Source: Bugulina stolonifera (Eukaryota > Bryozoa > Gymnolaemata > Cheilostomatida > Bugulidae). From it: a DNA stretch of 64,000 bases. Made by a program: the position numbers and the translations under genes. Under the pieces are notes generated by a model, which was not told the origin of the DNA, ran no database searches, and saw only the letters and a list, made by a program, of their open reading frames with translations. The stretch lies in assembly GCA_935421135.1 (NCBI GenBank), contig OW285195.1, positions 1,922,001-1,986,000 of the forward strand, written 5' to 3'. The stretch's first letter is position 1, and the number at the start of each line of letters is the position of its first letter. Below are positions 32,579 through 43,606 of this stretch, piece after piece.

Positions 32579-32837
32579 ACGTGTCCCGATGCACCCCGAT
32601 GTGAATCCGAAGCCTCCCGATGCACCCCGATGTGAATCCGAAGCCTCCCGATGCACCCCGATGTGAATCCGAAGCCTCCCGACGCACCCCGATGTGAATC
32701 CGAAGCCTCCCGATGCACCCCGATGTGAATCCGAAGCCTCCCGATGCATCCCGATGCGTCCCGATGTGTCAAATCACATCGGGGTGCATCGGGTTACATC
32801 GGGATGCATCGGGAGGCTTCGGATTCACATCGGGGTG
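32579..32837. repeat. Iteron palindrome, second copy (truncated)
   Basis: Same 31-bp unit as at 4855-5692. The left arm spans 32579-32768, the spacer TCAAAT is 32769-32774, and a short right arm follows (32775-32837). The spacer is nearly the same as in the first copy (TCAATT). The right arm ends abruptly at GGGGTG, taken as the break point of this Polinton copy. Confidence 0.9.
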
Positions 32838-33017
32838 ACACTCATTATGTGTGCACATACATGTATATATCTGCTTCTACTTTGCTATATGTTATTGTAT
32901 ATAGTTACATGATTGTTACTAAGTTTTTAATGCCTTTTATACCCATGTACAGGGGTCCGACCTCTCAGAATCATTAATATTCATTTTGTACATGAATTGG
33001 ACCATTATAAGCAACTT
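32838..33017. other. AT-rich sequence, nothing recognised
   Basis: Contains ACATGTATATAT-like simple stretches; no ORF or repeat of note. Confidence 0.4.
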
Positions 33018-33480
33018 TTGTAGAACCCGACCTATTTTGGGTCGGCCGTCGGGCTTCCGGCGGCCATCTTGTTGCGCAACTTCCGGACGACCACACGTCG
33101 TCTTTTCCCGACGTCACGTCGGCCGAAAGTCCTTATACTATATAAAGGGCACTGTTTTTCTGTTCATTGTCTCAGTCTACACTTGGCTTTCAATAAAGAC
33201 ACATCTATACTTGATACAGAGACTTTCACTTCCTTTTGCCAGGTCATTCGCTTTGCGAACCGCCTACTAGGTCGGATAACTCTCTTTCATTGTATAGTCT
33301 GAAGGTCGGACTTGAGATCAGATGGGTCGTCTTTAGTAGTATTTGGGCTACTGAGACCGCTCGATCTTTCATGTAATGCGAAGTCCTATTACCACTCATA
33401 GGCACTTCATTTCTGGGTCGATAGTCATCCAAGGACGACCGCACCAAAACACAGAAACTATTACAATATTATATATTATA
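33018..33480 (+). other. Candidate solo LTR or orphan promoter
   Basis: Starts TGTAGAACCCGACC, has a GC-richer upstream part with CCGACGTCACGTCGG (33107-33121), a TATA box CTATATAAAGGGC (about 33138-33150) and CAATAAAGACAC about 45 bp later. Promoter, short transcribed piece and poly(A) signal in this order fit an LTR. I could not find a matching target duplication, the 3' end or a primer-binding site, so this stays tentative. Confidence 0.35.
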
Positions 33481-33523
33481 ATATAATAATAATAATTATT
33501 ATTATTATAAATATTATTATATA
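33465..33523. repeat. AT-rich microsatellite
   Basis: TTATAATAATAATTATTATT-type simple repeat. Confidence 0.85.
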
Positions 33524-33592
33524 TGGCGTAATGCACTTGTTTGTGCACTGCTGAATCTCAGAGAAAGTGCTCGATGTTTACAACAGAGCTAA

Positions 33593-34312
33593 TTAATATT
33601 TAGTAGAATCTCACTGTTTTGTCTCTTTTATTACTAATAGTTTCATGCTAGAATGAAATATAAAGCAATCAGAGTTAAGATTAATTGCCCATTAGAAGGT
33701 AATTGTTTAGCACCTAGCATAATTTACCAAGCTACAGTATCAGCGCCCAATGCCAACACATCAGACCAAACTTACATAGGACTGACAGAAAACACTTTCA
33801 AGAAGCGCATGTACAACCACAAATCTTCATTTAATAATGAAAACCAAAGGGCTAGCACAGAGCTAAGTAAATACATCTGGGAACTGAAGGAACAGCGATT
33901 AAACTTCAACATCAGGTGGAAAATAATAACTCATGCACAGGCCTACAACAACTCTTCCAAAAATTGCCACCTATGCGTGACTGAGAAATATTTTATTTTA
34001 CGCAACACCACGCATGGCCACACTAAATAAACGAAACGAGCTCATATCTACGTGCAGACACTCTAGAAAGCACATGCTCAACTATGGAATAACTTGATAC
34101 ACCAAGATTAGTCTTAATCCCCTTAGCTACATGTATATAGCAGTAAGCCAAACAATCGCTACATATAAAACACCATAACCATGTCCTTGTCAATTAGTAG
34201 TTAATTATGCCTCTTTTGTCTGATGATTGCTTTATATTCCATTCTAGTATATAGCATGAAACTATTAGTAATAAAAGAGACAAAACAGTGAGATTCTACT
34301 AAATATTAAATA
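33593..34312 (+). mobile_element. Penelope-like element fragment with inverted flanks
   Basis: An about 75-bp sequence (TAGTAGAATCTCACTGTTTT through GCTAGAATGAAATATAAAGC) at 33600-33672 is repeated in inverse orientation at 34223-34308. Between them lies the GIY-YIG endonuclease end of a Penelope-like element. Truncated copies with inverted partial terminal repeats are known for Penelope elements. The reverse transcriptase is missing. Confidence 0.85.
33653..34030 (+). pseudogene. GIY-YIG endonuclease domain of a Penelope-like element
   Basis: 125 aa remain. The GIY-YIG core is visible as IIYQATV (first strand) and TYIGLTENTFKKR (second strand with the catalytic Arg), then HKSSF, LSKYIWELK, and NCHLCVTEKYFI with the family Cys pair and Glu. 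The family uses this endonuclease for target-primed insertion. The reverse transcriptase that should precede it is absent, so this is a 5'-truncated copy; the ATG is probably not a native start. It is open to its natural stop, so rather young. Confidence 0.88.
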
Positions 34313-34720
34313 TTATTATAAATTAATAACAGAAAACCTTTAGGGTCGGCCAGAATACTAAGACAAGTTTTGAGTCTCACGGGTTAGTTGTTCTAATCCG
34401 AGACTGAAAAAAACTTAAACCAGCTTAACAACATGCTGTGCATACTACCAATAGTACCACAAATTAATTATTATAATTATCATTTATTAGTTGCATTAAC
34501 ATGAGTGGTGGTGGTAGTAGTTCGTAGTAATGTAAATGTAATTATTATTATTTCAAAAAATATACGTTTGGGACGTCAGAGGATGGCAAACCATAGCATC
34601 AGCTAACAAATTTTAAACTGTGAAGTAATAGCTTACGTGTGAAATGACTTGTCACGAGTCCTGGATGAGTTATTACTGCACAAAACTTTGGCATAACTAA
34701 TTACACTCACGTGCAGAAGT
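34313..34720. other. AT-rich intergenic sequence, nothing recognised
   Basis: No gene or clear repeat seen. Confidence 0.4.
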
Positions 34721-34903
34721 GCAAACCGGAACTGCGTCTAAAGCAAAAAAGTGGGTCCTTACGGCTTCACTGGCTTTCTATACAGTACTGGCTCTATCCT
34801 ACCCATAGAGGTAGGATAGAGCCAGTACTCGACCGCTATTACTATTACGGTCGTGAAGCCGGTCTGGACCCACTTCTTTGCTTTAGACGCAGTTCCGGTT
34901 TGC
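34721..34903. mobile_element. Foldback (MITE-like) element, 183 bp
   Basis: GCAAACCGGAACTGCGTCTA at the left end is exactly inverted at the right end (34884-34903), and the arms continue through AAGTGGGTCC and TACTGGCTCTATCCTACC to a short centre. One arm has an about 20-bp extra segment (CGACCGCTATTACTATTACG). No clear target duplication. A scrap of the inner arm recurs at 37237-37260. Confidence 0.8.
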
Positions 34904-35389
34904 TATTAAATCCATTGTAACAATACGAAATCGATAACGTTTGCTCAACAAAATCACATATTTTGTGGCTATTAGTACTCTGCAAGTTAAAAACTATCTA
35001 TGATACATTAAAAATACAACTTCTGATACAATTGAAATTAATGAAAAGTCAACTACATTATGCATTATATCTATTATTGCACTGTATTGTATTCTTGTTT
35101 TATCATCTGCAGTGCAGAATTATGGATGGTAAATCATATGACTATCATAACCAGACAAATATGCATATGCAAACAAAATTGAAAGTTAGCAAAAATGTTA
35201 TAGACATAGCAATAAAAGAATTAAATAACAAAAAAATAAGAAATTTATGATACACTTATTGTAAAATTATGTTACAGGTATTGAAATGAAGCAAAAGTTT
35301 AATGTTTCAAATGTCTATTCATCGGTCGAGAATCGAAATACACTGTATAAACACCTGCTCACATCAAACCACAATCTGCTTTACTAAAT
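34904..35389. other. AT-rich intergenic sequence, nothing recognised
   Basis: Only short ORFs of low-complexity composition. Confidence 0.4.
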
Positions 35390-35800
35390 CAGTAGCATAA
35401 GTGAGGCCACCTCTGTTTTTGGCCTTCATCATCCTACGACATACAAATGATCACCAAAGCCACCTGCACACTTCCGCACTGCCGTGTAGAGTTCTTGCAA
35501 TTTTTCCTGAAATATCCAAGAATATTCAGTGGGTGAGTGTTACAAGTTTGTAGCGATGTTAAACAGAAGGTATTGGAGCTTTTCACTTGCACAACCGTAA
35601 AGAAAATAAACCAGAGCTGGAGTCACAGTCAGCTGAATTGGCTACATTTAAAGTGGACACTGACCGCTTCATCAACAGCTTTCTTGGATCTGCCCTAAAG
35701 CCTGTAGCAGTTGGGTTGTTGTTATGCTCTCCGATTCTATGAATCCTGCTAAACAAAGTCTTGAGAAACTCTGAAAGTAACAGAATAAGTAGCATCTGAT
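35390..35800 (-). pseudogene. P-element/THAP9-like transposase C-terminal fragment
   Basis: The minus strand encodes EFLKTLFSRIHRIGEHNNNPT followed by GFRADPRKLL, the C-terminal block (FSxIRxxGGxNNNPTxxxFR) of P-element-type transposases, after an acceptor-like TTCTGTTACTTTCAG. Downstream (about 35510-35395) a second piece reads LYTAVRKCAGGFGDHLYVV and, after a frameshift, KAKNRGGLTYAT, matching the family end. Two in-frame stops and the shift show it is dead. Confidence 0.65.
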
Positions 35801-37000
35801 CTGTAGCAATAAAATATCAAAAACTATTCAAAACTTAGGAAATTTCCACGCAACGCACCTTTACACTGAATGTTATATATATATTATATTTATATATATT
35901 ATGATAACATACATGTATATAGGTATGTTTATACATTGTACCTTTGTACATATATATTACATGGACACGTGCGTGTGGATGATATAGCCTATTCCATCAA
36001 ATATTATGGTAACACTGAAATTATTATCTTCCAAGATAAAATGCTATAAAAAGAGACATCAATTCCAATACCAACCTAGATTACTACCATATGAATAATC
36101 TACATTCACGCTGACATCTGCTACTGAATCTTTAGGGTTAAGTGACAATACTATACTAGACATCTGCTGGACTGTCAGTTTGAGGACTGTGCTGCTATTT
36201 GAAAATGACGTTTCCAAAGTGGACAGTTCAGCACTGGACAGTTCGAAATGCCTAAGCCCAAACCACCAGACTTTAACTAATTTTTAATATTTTTTTTATT
36301 AATTTAATAAGTTAAAATGAACTTTCTGCAAGTTTTGTTCTTCTAAATGTAATCTACACAGTTTCGAACTGTCCTGTTTCTAACTGTCCAGCTGTGAAAA
36401 GTCCTGTTTCGAACTGTCTTTTCTAAATGTCCCTTTACTCAGTTTGAGCACCCGTCTGCCATTTTTCTTGGACTAAAACTCCAAAGGATCAAATATTTAT
36501 AGCGTATTGAAATTTGTACAAAAATATTGGCGATTGTAGCCACAAGCTACATAGCCTACTTTGTCAACCACCCTGTCAACATCATTGCACTTGGGGTTCA
36601 AACATTCAATATTTGGTTCGGAAAGGGAAACAAACATACAATTAATTAGTGAAAAAATTAGAATCCCAAACAAAACTAGGATCTAAACCTGGTGCTTTAC
36701 CTGCAAATGGCTAGGGAAGTCCAAATACAGAAAGCATAACACCTTGCTTGAGACACTTCTAGCTTCCAACGAACGTTATGAAGCTCTCTAGCTCGAAGTG
36801 ATCGGAGCACAGTCTTGAGTATAAATGGTTAGTGTGAAATCTAGACGTCTCAATGCTCTGACTCATTTATCCAAGAGTTTAGAGTTGCATAAAAAACCTT
36901 TGAAATATGAACAGGAAAGGCGTTAATAACATTATTACACAATTATTTCAACGTAATATCATACATCAGCACACATTATAATACAATAATAAGATAATTG
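35801..37000. other. Intergenic, no gene recognised
   Basis: TA-rich microsatellite at about 35875-35905. Several ACTGTCC/GAACTGTC phrases at 36170-36420 look like an old degenerate repeat. Confidence 0.4.
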
Positions 37001-37200
37001 NNNNNNNNNNNNNNNNNNNNNNNNNNNNNNNNNNNNNNNNNNNNNNNNNNNNNNNNNNNNNNNNNNNNNNNNNNNNNNNNNNNNNNNNNNNNNNNNNNNN
37101 NNNNNNNNNNNNNNNNNNNNNNNNNNNNNNNNNNNNNNNNNNNNNNNNNNNNNNNNNNNNNNNNNNNNNNNNNNNNNNNNNNNNNNNNNNNNNNNNNNNN
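37001..37200. other. Assembly gap (200 N)
   Basis: 200 undetermined bases; the round number suggests a placeholder of unknown true size. An apparent ORF across it is meaningless. Confidence 0.99.
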
Positions 37201-39794
37201 ACCTGTATAAAGCCGTGGAAAAACTTATTAGTTCTATAAACTTTGGTACTGGTTCTATCCTACCTCTATGATCCTACCTCTATGGACCATACATCTATGA
37301 CAGTCGTCTGTGTTGACATCTGGAGCATCGGAAAGAAAACCAACTCTATCGAATGCTGCTAGTGACTAGGGAGCAGACTAGAGAATTGGACGACGTCTTT
37401 GACGCTCTGGCACTTTCTTGACTGAACTCTAGGTGAGCACACGCGCTTCTTATATTTTACATTATTGACTATCAGCCACTACCACATGGCGCAGTGGACT
37501 CCGAACCTATGAGAGGTGACAACTAAACAACACATTGTTTTATCATTATTAGCAAATCAATGAAATTTAATTTATTACGTAAGTGGAGTAGGAGTACATG
37601 TAGAGTGGAGGTAGAATAAAGGGGAAAATCACATATTTATATTTGTTGAAGTGATGATAGTTCGACATCTGGCGGTTCCAGACGTCATTTCCACAAATAT
37701 CAAAATCCGCGTTTTATCCAAAAAATCGGATTGGTCATGGGCGCATCCTTATTGGTAGTTTAAGATCTGCATACTTGCACCGATATGCGAGGTGATTAAT
37801 ATATGCCCCGTTAAAACCACTATATTGCTATAGCCGTACTGTTTCCGGTAAGTTTGCGCATTCCCAGTTTAGGGGTTTGCGACGTCCACTTGTGTTTTTT
37901 TTGGTAATTTCCAAAGTTTTCTGCCACTTACACTTACTTGTCTTTTATACCGACTAATAGCTCACGGCATATTTACGGCGCATATTCATTCGTCGGTAAG
38001 AAATCAAATCAAGTTATATTATAATAAGTATTTGTTCATTCTTTTCTAATCCTACTAGATTACTTCCCACCGACTCTGACTGACAGTCACTGCAGTTCCA
38101 CTGAACTATAAAAAAACCCTAGTAGTATAGTTACTAATCAGTTATAAGTAAATAACGTTAGGCAACTTACTACAATTAATAATTATAATTACAATATAAA
38201 GAATGTTCTTTATATTATAATTATATTTGTTAATTAATAAACACATTTGCAATTAGAAATTATATTGTTAATAGGATTATTAGAATTTCTAATTTCAATT
38301 TGTTTAAAATAATTATTTATCATCAATTATGTTTGTTTTTATTTACTTATACACGTAATTAATTAATAACTGTACTACCATGGGTTTCATTGGTAATTCA
38401 GCGGAGCAGTGACTCTCAGTAAGTTTCTGTGGGAAATACAACATGGACTCAAGCTGCAATGAAATCACTTGTATTTCTTTAGCATCAGATTGCTGTTGAC
38501 CAGACACAAGACAAATGAATCACCAGTTACTGCTTACTTGCCGCTGTAAGTAAATGATTCAGAGTTAAACAATCAATTGAAGGCAATGCAAATCAATATA
38601 ATTAATATATCTTTCAATTTAATATTTAGTGTGTTGCTTTTGTCAAAACATAGGCTAAATATAAATGATGAAAGCTGTTAGTTGAAGACGGTAAAGCAAC
38701 ATTTCCGAAAAATAAAGTTTCAGCAGGACGTTTCTCAACTGTGTAGATTAGGCTACATTTAGTAGAATACAACTCACCGATAATTAAGTTTAATTAAATG
38801 AAGAATTATTATTAAAAAGGAAAATTAATGGGTGGGGTTAGGGGTGCAAACTGTCACGGAGAGGTTTAGTTTTGAACTGTCTTTTTCACATTGTATTGGA
38901 TTGCAGTACTTCACTTCACCTTCATACTTTCCTGGTGTTCTTTTTCTTTCCTTACTGCCTATTTTAATCTTGCTAATTTTCATTTCATGGCGTGCGTTCA
39001 GATAAATAAAATTAAAATAAGCAGTAAGTAAGCCCAATGACTGAAAGAAACAAACAGAGATGCCAGACTCGAGTTAAAGACTCTCACTCAAGTAAATTCA
39101 AGCAACATTGGGCCTACACTGGTGACTTGGTGACTACTATATCTAACTACTACTACCTATTGATAATTCAACTTCTGTTGATTCTATTGATACTGTAGCT
39201 ACTACTGCTACTACTGGACCCCCTGGTACTACTGCGACAACCTACTACTTTTCTACGACTTACTATTATTGTAACCAACTACTACTATTACTACTGCTGA
39301 TTTTAACTATTTGCATGATTACTACTAATGCAACCATAACTAACTACTGAACTCGCCGTAATACTGCTACTACACTGCTATCACTGTAACTTACTGCTAA
39401 CTACTCCTACTGCTAATATGAACTACAGCTAACACCACAAATGGTTCTTTTATTCTGTTAGTAAACTGCTGCTGTGACTACTAATACTAAAGATAGTGGG
39501 CATACTATCAATGTTGAGCTGATACTAACACATTCAGCTTGTTGACTTGTGTTGTAGGATGTTGCATTGTCTGCTGCAGTTGGGCCACCCGATGCCGATA
39601 TGCTCTCTTACTTTATTCTATGAGTTTGTAGTACTGAAGCACTAATGAGTTTTACCATGCACCAGCCGATGCTTTCAAGAGAATGCAGTTTCATATCCAT
39701 ATAGCTCTTCAGGTAGGTAGTTGAATGAAGAAACCTCATTCATCATTGCAGTTGGTCTGGTATCTTTGCCGGCAGTCTCCTTGAGGTTAAATAT
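37201..39794. other. Intergenic, no gene recognised
   Basis: 37237-37300 shares TACTGGTTCTATCCTACC with the foldback at 34721. 38178-38225 is an AT-rich imperfect palindrome (AATATAAAGAATGTTCTTTATATT). 39130-39470 is rich in imperfect ACT triplets. Short ORFs look random. Confidence 0.45.
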
Positions 39795-40310
39795 TTGTCC
39801 ATTGCTTTTGCATGTAGGGGCAGTAGTGGTGAAAGCTAGATAGACATCCTTACTTCTTAGTTGGAGTTTTGGAGAAAGGGAATAAATCTAGAGAAAGCGA
39901 TTTCTATTTAAGTTTTGCTGAAAATCAGAGGTTATCTCAAATTTCTCCACTTCTGCATCTAAACAATTATTGACCTCAATGGCCTGAATCTTGCAACCAT
40001 TTGTCCATTGCTTTTGCATGTAAGGGCAGTAGTGGTGAAAGCTAGATAGACATCCTTACTTCTTAGTTGGAGTTTTGGAGAAAGGGAATAAATCTAGAGA
40101 AAGCGATTTCTATTTAAGTTTTGCTGAAAATCAGAGGTTATCTCAAATTTCTCCACTTCTGCATCTAAACAATTATTGACCTCAATGGCCTGAATCTTGC
40201 AACCATTTACTATCAGCCATTATGTTAGCTGTCAACATCATTTATTGACCTCAATGGCCTGAATCTTGCAACCATTTACTATCAGCCATTATGTTAGCTG
40301 TCAACATCAT
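39795..40310. repeat. Recent tandem duplications (206 bp and 69 bp)
   Basis: 39795-40000 is repeated directly at 40001-40206 with hardly any differences. Overlapping its end, a 69-bp unit starting TTATTGACCTCAATGGCC is repeated at 40173 and 40242. No coding content recognised. Confidence 0.93.
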
Positions 40311-41100
40311 ATGGTCAACAAGGTCAGTCTTTAACTGTAGGGCTTGCCATTGACCTCTACCTCACCAACTATGCAAGTGTTCAACTGTTGAAACCCAGGC
40401 AGTGAAGTTGAAGTTTGATCATAACACAGTCCACTCTGCTGAAGCTTCCTCCACTTGTACACCTCTGCTCCGACTGCTCAATACTCTCTAGCACAATCTG
40501 TTGGCTATGTTATAAAACCATCGTAGCACATATTATAAGTGCTACATGCTACATAGTGGTAACCATTAGTGCTTTGCAGTTAAAGCTATCATAGAATCCA
40601 CAGTAGCCTAACCACCTGCAGACTGCAGTATAATATTTTAATGTGTAATTTTAATAATACTATTACCAATGTTTTTCATGGGTAGCAAAGTGTCAGAAAT
40701 TATTTCCAATGACATTGTGTAAACCTTTGATACATGCATGTATATGTAGATATAATAAAGAATTCGTGATTATATAATATAATGTTTATACAAATACAGT
40801 ATGTTATGCCATCAGCATACATACACGTTCATTTGTCATACATTATAAGTTTCATAGTGATAAAATGTATATTATATTACTGATACATGTACATGTATAA
40901 ATGCATTTGCATTGTTGACAGACGATGCTAAGGTCTATATGATTGCACTGCACTGACGACTCAATTAATCCACTCAATTTATAAGTGCAGTCAAGAAATT
41001 GAAATGAAAGTAAGGAAAACAACTGCATGTATAATTAGCATAGTATTATCCGGATAATAGTATAAAGTTATCTCCCCTGGAATGGTCGATCGCCGGAAAC
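40311..41100. other. Intergenic, no gene recognised
   Basis: AT-rich with TACATGTA-type simple sequence; nothing else seen. Confidence 0.4.
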
Positions 41101-41101
41101 C

Positions 41102-41155
41102 GTTATCTCCTTTTTTTTGGATTTCAGTATGCCGAAATCTCAAAAAGGAGATAAC
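41102..41155. repeat. Stem-loop
   Basis: GTTATCTCCTTTTT is inverted as AAAAAGGAGATAAC, with inner GGATTTC/GAAATC pairs around AGTATGCC. It may be the foldback tail of an old element downstream of the LINE. Confidence 0.6.
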
Positions 41156-41271
41156 TCCTAATTTTTCAATCGTTTAGAAGGAGTCTTAACAGAGCCACAA
41201 CCCATAGAAATTTCTTTCTTTCTTTAGGATAGAGTTCCAAGACCTTTCAGTTGAAAGAAAAAAGGGAACCA

Positions 41272-43324
41272 TCAGTTTGTCATGAGATTGGATGTTAGTC
41301 TGCTACTGTGTCCCCCGTCCGAATTTCCCTCGAAGTCCTGAGCAAAAGGCTCTGTAGATAGGCAGTATTTCGACATGCAACAGAGTGGTAAGGTTGCGAA
41401 CGAATGGACATAGCGTGTGTTGAAATCATAGTCAAGAGTATTAATTAGAGAAGGAAAAAGACTATCGTTAGAAACAATAAGGTTGAACATAGAGAACCTA
41501 TGGGATTGCCTTCTCTTAGCAAGCGTGGATAATCTAGCCTTTTCTCGTAACTTGGTTATTGAGATTTGTCTGCCTTTGGCATTAAAGATAAAGCGCAATG
41601 TTTCATTTTGTACCTGCTCTAGCTGGTACTTAAGGTTTGCTTGGTAGGGATCCCATACCTCATCTGCGTATTCCAGCAATGGCCTACATAATGCTTTATA
41701 TGCTACCAATTTAATTTTACTAGGGGCATTGTGCAAAGTGGATTTGAGTAAACCAAGAATTATTTTACTGCTATTAGTAACATAATAAATATGATCATTC
41801 CACCTCATGTCATCAGTAATACAGACACCTAGGTACTTTACTTGGTTGGAATAGCTCAAAGTTTCGTCACCCATCCTGAAAATATAATCGCTGCCCAAAC
41901 CCGGGATGCTACTAAACTGCATGATATTGCTTTTTCTGGCATTAAATTTCATGCCATTTAGAGTACTCCAATGCATTAAATTGTCCAAGTCCCGCTGCAG
42001 TTTTATCAGGTCCAGTGGGCTGTGTACAGGCACATATAGCAATGTATCGTCTGCAAACAATCTGATGTTACAATGCTTGACAGAATCTACAATATCATTT
42101 ATGAATATATTGAACAGCGTTGGTCCTAAGACACTGCCTTGAGGAACACCCGAGGTTACCCTATTTAAACTAGAACTAGTTCCATTAGAGACAACCCTCT
42201 GAAATCTTCCAGTCCAAAAAGATTTGATCCAGGTAATAATAACTGGATTGACATTATATTGAAGTAGCTTATTTAACAAAGGATGGTGTGGCACCACATC
42301 GAATGCCTTAGAGAAATCCAAAACCGCAATCTAAATGGCCGAACCATCATCGACATTTTTCAATGTCACGTAAGACGTTGATTAGCTGTGTGTTATTTTT
42401 CTAAAACCGTGTTGATTATCAAATATTAGGCCATCAATATCTTTATATAAGTGGTGCAGGACAATGTGTTCCAAAAGTTTACAGCAGATGCATGTAAGAG
42501 AGACTGGCCTATAATTGTTAGGCATTGATCTATCACCCTGTTTAAAAATTGGTGTAACATGGGCAAGTTTCCAATCCCCAGGTACTTAAACTATTGATGT
42601 CACGAAGAAAGCTAAATACAATATATAAGGTAATTTGATATGAACATTTCAAATTTGTCACTAAAAATAAAAAATACAACCTGCAAACACGTTTGTTTGA
42701 GCAGTTTTTAGAAATATCCACTGTCCAATCAGAAGTGGATTATTCTGCAGGAGTTGGCAATTAGAAACCTCCTTTCACATGTCCAATAATTAGTGTAAAC
42801 CTGTGCATGAAATAGAATATAACAATTAATAATTACTGTTTTACGATAAAATAAACAATAGGTTTTATTATCCAATCACTGTGCACAATTTTGCTTCGGC
42901 TACGAGCGTTGTTATTGGACATGTGAAAGGAGGTTTCTAATTGCCATCACCTGCAAAATACACTGTGATGTCACAGTGTATATTTTTTTAAAACAACTGC
43001 TCCAAAAACGTGTTTGCAGGTTGTGTTTTTTATTTTTAGTGACAAATTTGAAAGGTTCATATCTAATTACCTTATAAATTGCATTTACCTTCATCCATGG
43101 CATGGATAGTTTAACCCGCTTTTAAAGAATAGTTAAAAATCACTGTAAGTAGAGAGGCAGTTGTAGGTAAGTCCACACAAAGATACTGTTTGGTTATTTG
43201 GTCAGGGCCTGGAGCTTTCCCGTTATTTAGAGACTGTAATAGTTTTAATACTCCGTCTGTGGTAACCAATATCTCCTTTGCTCCATCCAAAGGGATCTCT
43301 GGCGTTGGACCTTCATTAGTAAAT
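41272..43324 (-). pseudogene. LINE (CR1/L2/Jockey-like) reverse transcriptase, split and frameshifted
   Basis: In the minus direction: an N-terminal RT piece at about 43324-43115 (LQSLNNGKAPGPDQI, VIFNYSLKAG), a TTAA-flanked insertion (42590-43110), continuation at 42585-42330 (VPGDWKLAHVTPIFKQGD, NNYRPVSLTCI, NQHGFRK), a frameshift and stops near 42390-42330, then 42321-41272 with LDFSKAFDVV, GVPQGSVLGPTLF, FADDTLLY, YLGVCITDD, RPLLEYADEVWDP and the C-terminal domain. The last 349 codons are uninterrupted. The endonuclease is absent. The sequence restores in phase across the inserted element, showing that the insertion came after the LINE. Confidence 0.88.
42590..43110. mobile_element. TTAA-flanked foldback/MITE inserted in the LINE
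   Basis: Two arms of about 200 bp are inverted copies (shared inner phrases GCAATTAGAAACCTCCTTTC, CCTGCAAACACGTTT and GACAAATTTGAAA). The element is 521 bp, bounded by TTAA at 42586-42589 and 43111-43114. TTAA duplications are typical of piggyBac-type elements; no transposase is encoded. Confidence 0.85.
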
Positions 43325-43606
43325 AGGGGAGAGCGGGGCAAGTTGAGACGCGGGGTAAGTTGGGACAGGGCTATTTCGGGTATTATGAGACCCATTGCAT
43401 TTTTATGGTATGGACCGAAGGTTAGACCAACATAAATAAACATAACCCACTATTTTGTTTTTTAAATTGAATAAATATTTCTTGTGCGATTTACAATAAT
43501 GTAATATTGGCTTGTTTGAGTAAATTTTTTTCTTGACGAGTTTCTAAATTTTTTAATGAAAGAATGACTCCATAGTTTTAAAAAATTGCAGATAGAGACT
43601 CTATAG
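43325..43606. mobile_element. Left part of an unclassified DNA transposon (GGGGCAAGTTGAGAC repeats)
   Basis: Starts with GGGGCAAGTTGAGACG followed by GGGGTAAGTTGGGACA. The same pair recurs in the same orientation at 44743-44783. Its inner side is interrupted by the hAT element. Probably belongs with the transposase pseudogene at 44880-46590. Confidence 0.45.

Larger units (their letters stand above)
30249..32837. mobile_element. Second Polinton-family fragment: one terminus plus early genes
   Basis: Begins AGTAGTATAGTCAGTGCA, followed by TCTGCACAGACAC, like the ends of the element at 3492. It contains three small minus-strand genes and the iteron palindrome found in that element. Only the outermost roughly 38 bp of the terminus are shared; the subterminal GC-rich part (30290-30720) differs. 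The other end is missing: homology ends inside the iteron array at about 32837. In the minus direction the order is array, early gene, two further genes, 105-bp repeats, GC-rich end, with no capsid or integrase genes. It looks like a complementary deletion derivative or truncated copy. Confidence 0.82.

Noticed and set aside
32426..32977. ORFs through the second iteron array
   Set aside because: Same read-through of the 31-bp unit as in the first array.
34711..34920. 69-aa ORF across the foldback element
   Set aside because: Spans a palindrome and has no independent support.
36998..37210. ORF across the N gap
   Set aside because: Consists of undetermined bases.
38825..39037. 70-aa minus-strand ORF
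   Set aside because: No domain, no splice context, typical of chance in AT-rich DNA.
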